Positions 7,467 through 7,935 of a stretch of 7,935 nt of DNA are shown here, in pieces. This DNA comes from Euryarchaeota archaeon UBA111 (GTDB taxonomy: Archaea; Thermoplasmatota; Poseidoniia; Poseidoniales; Poseidoniaceae), in NCBI GenBank assembly GCA_002506025.1, contig DAWS01000081.1, forward strand, positions 1 through 7,935, written 5' to 3'. Position 1 is the first letter of the stretch. Every line of letters starts with the position of its first letter. The notes under the pieces were generated by a model. It was not told where the DNA came from, ran no database searches, and saw only the letters and a program-made list of their open reading frames with translations. Both the position numbers and the translations under genes were made by a program.

Positions 7467-7757
7467 TTATTCGGCATCGTAAGCCATAACCTGCTCTCCA
7501 TGGGATATGGATGGCGGTCCGGCCAAATATGGTCCCATGCTACTCATTATTTCATTGAACTTAGTTTGGGATGCTTCGAGAAGTTCTTGGCTCTCGTAAA
7601 CCGCAATACCCATCAATTCATTTTCACTAATTCTAACCAGTCTGCTACTAATCAAGCCACCTATTTCACTAAATTTGCTTCTAATAGACTCCATAGTTTC
7701 CTTTGCTTGATCATATGTTCCGGGCTGCAGTGTTGCACGTGTTAATCTGTAATACAT
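7467..7757 (-). CDS. Small dimeric alpha/beta-barrel (ABM-like) domain protein, function unknown
   Basis: This is a complete 96-residue protein. The expected order of a ferredoxin-like dimeric alpha/beta-barrel protein is visible: strand YYRLTRATLQPG (2-13), a long helix from about 14 to 33 (YDQAKETMESIRSKFSEIGG), strand LISSRLVRIS, strand ELMGIAVYES, a second helix at about 57-73 (ELLEASQTKFNEIMSSMG), and a final strand GEQVMAYDAE. Length and pattern match the antibiotic biosynthesis monooxygenase/stress-responsive barrel families, which work as dimers in the cytoplasm. Members range from haem or quinone oxygenases to proteins without known catalysis, and no diagnostic catalytic residue is evident here, so no reaction is assigned. 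It lies between the tRNA and the surface-protein gene, 159 bases from the latter, with its own likely promoter. The start ATG 7757 gives a first strand of normal length. Confidence 0.75.
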   Translation of the reverse strand: MYYRLTRATLQPGTYDQAKETMESIRSKFSEIGGLISSRLVRISENELMGIAVYESQELLEASQTKFNEIMSSMGPYLAGPPSISHGEQVMAYDAE

Positions 7758-7778
7758 GCATCCCCCTAGGTTAGGTAT

Positions 7779-7793
7779 CTTATCAATTATTTG
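7779..7793 (-). promoter_or_regulatory. AT-rich TATA-like region upstream of the ABM-like gene
   Basis: The minus strand reads CAAATAATTGATAAG, centred 26-32 bases before the ATG at 7757. That spacing predicts a leaderless mRNA or one with a leader of a few bases. GGGGGATGC directly abuts the ATG but is too close to act as a normal Shine-Dalgarno site. Assignment rests on position and composition only. Confidence 0.35.
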
Positions 7794-7846
7794 CTATCTA
7801 TGAGCGTTGAGTTTCTACTGTAAAATTAGTGATAACAAGTAAATTA

Positions 7847-7930
7847 TGCAGGGGGTGGGATACGAACCCACGAACCCATACGGGACCGGATCTTAAGCCC
7901 GGCGCCTTTGACCACCTCAGCCACCCCTGC
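7847..7930 (-). tRNA. tRNA-Leu (anticodon UAA)
   Basis: An 84-base cloverleaf is readable on the minus strand. The acceptor stem GCAGGGG/CCCCTGC has 7 pairs and is followed by discriminator A. The D-arm region is GCTGAGGTGGTCAAAGGC. The anticodon stem CCGGG/TCCGG (one G-U pair) has loop CTTAAGA, so the anticodon TAA is at 7895-7893. The long variable arm CCCGTATGGG marks a type II tRNA, as expected for leucine. The T arm is GTGGG-TTCGTAT-CCCAC. The bases after the discriminator are TAA, so CCA is not encoded. No intron is visible in the anticodon loop. The promoter lies outside the window, since only 5 bases remain upstream. Confidence 0.95.
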
Positions 7931-7935
7931 AAGCA

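Noticed and set aside
7437..7745. Plus-strand frame of 102 codons opposite the ABM-like gene
   Set aside because: The minus-strand product has a coherent alpha/beta pattern; the plus-strand product has none.
7765..7770. CCTAGG palindrome near the ABM-like gene start
   Set aside because: A six-base palindrome is expected by chance and has no supporting context.

Overview
The window looks like chromosomal DNA of an uncultured marine archaeon. The best guess is a Thermoplasmatota lineage such as Marine Group II (Ca. Poseidoniales), but this is inferred from gene style, not from a marker gene. The support is a type II tRNA-Leu of archaeal form without an encoded CCA, AT-rich TATA-like boxes where archaeal promoters place them (one fits a leaderless mRNA), absence of clear Shine-Dalgarno sites, and very large, acidic, Asp/Ser/Thr/Asn-rich secreted proteins. 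All four genes lie on the minus strand, so transcription runs from high to low coordinates.

Layout in transcription order: (1) tRNA-Leu(UAA) at 7930-7847. (2) A 96-residue protein at 7757-7467 resembling the dimeric alpha/beta-barrel (ABM-like) family. (3) A 975-residue cell-surface protein at 7307-4380 with a signal peptide, a Gly-rich/Cys-paired N-terminal region, several beta-sandwich (NEW3/CARDB-like) modules, one C-terminal membrane helix and an acidic cytoplasmic tail. (4) A 90-base gap with a 24-base inverted repeat and a TATA-like box. (5) A giant secreted protein that starts at 4289 and is still open at base 1 (at least 1429 codons). It has a signal peptide, about 20 thrombospondin-type-3-like calcium-binding repeats interrupted by one unrelated domain, a transglutaminase-like domain with an apparently intact Cys-His-Asp triad, and more beta-sandwich sequence.

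The fifth item is the dominant feature and fills more than half of the window. I checked its frame codon by codon across the window and found no stop. The two large genes probably both build or remodel the cell envelope. One is an anchored beta-rich stalk; the other is a Ca2+-stiffened, probably glycosylated protein carrying a protease- or cross-linking-type catalytic domain. Co-function is inferred from adjacency and shared surface location only. No mobile element, CRISPR array, rRNA or phage gene is visible, and no stretch over 300 bases lacks a gene.
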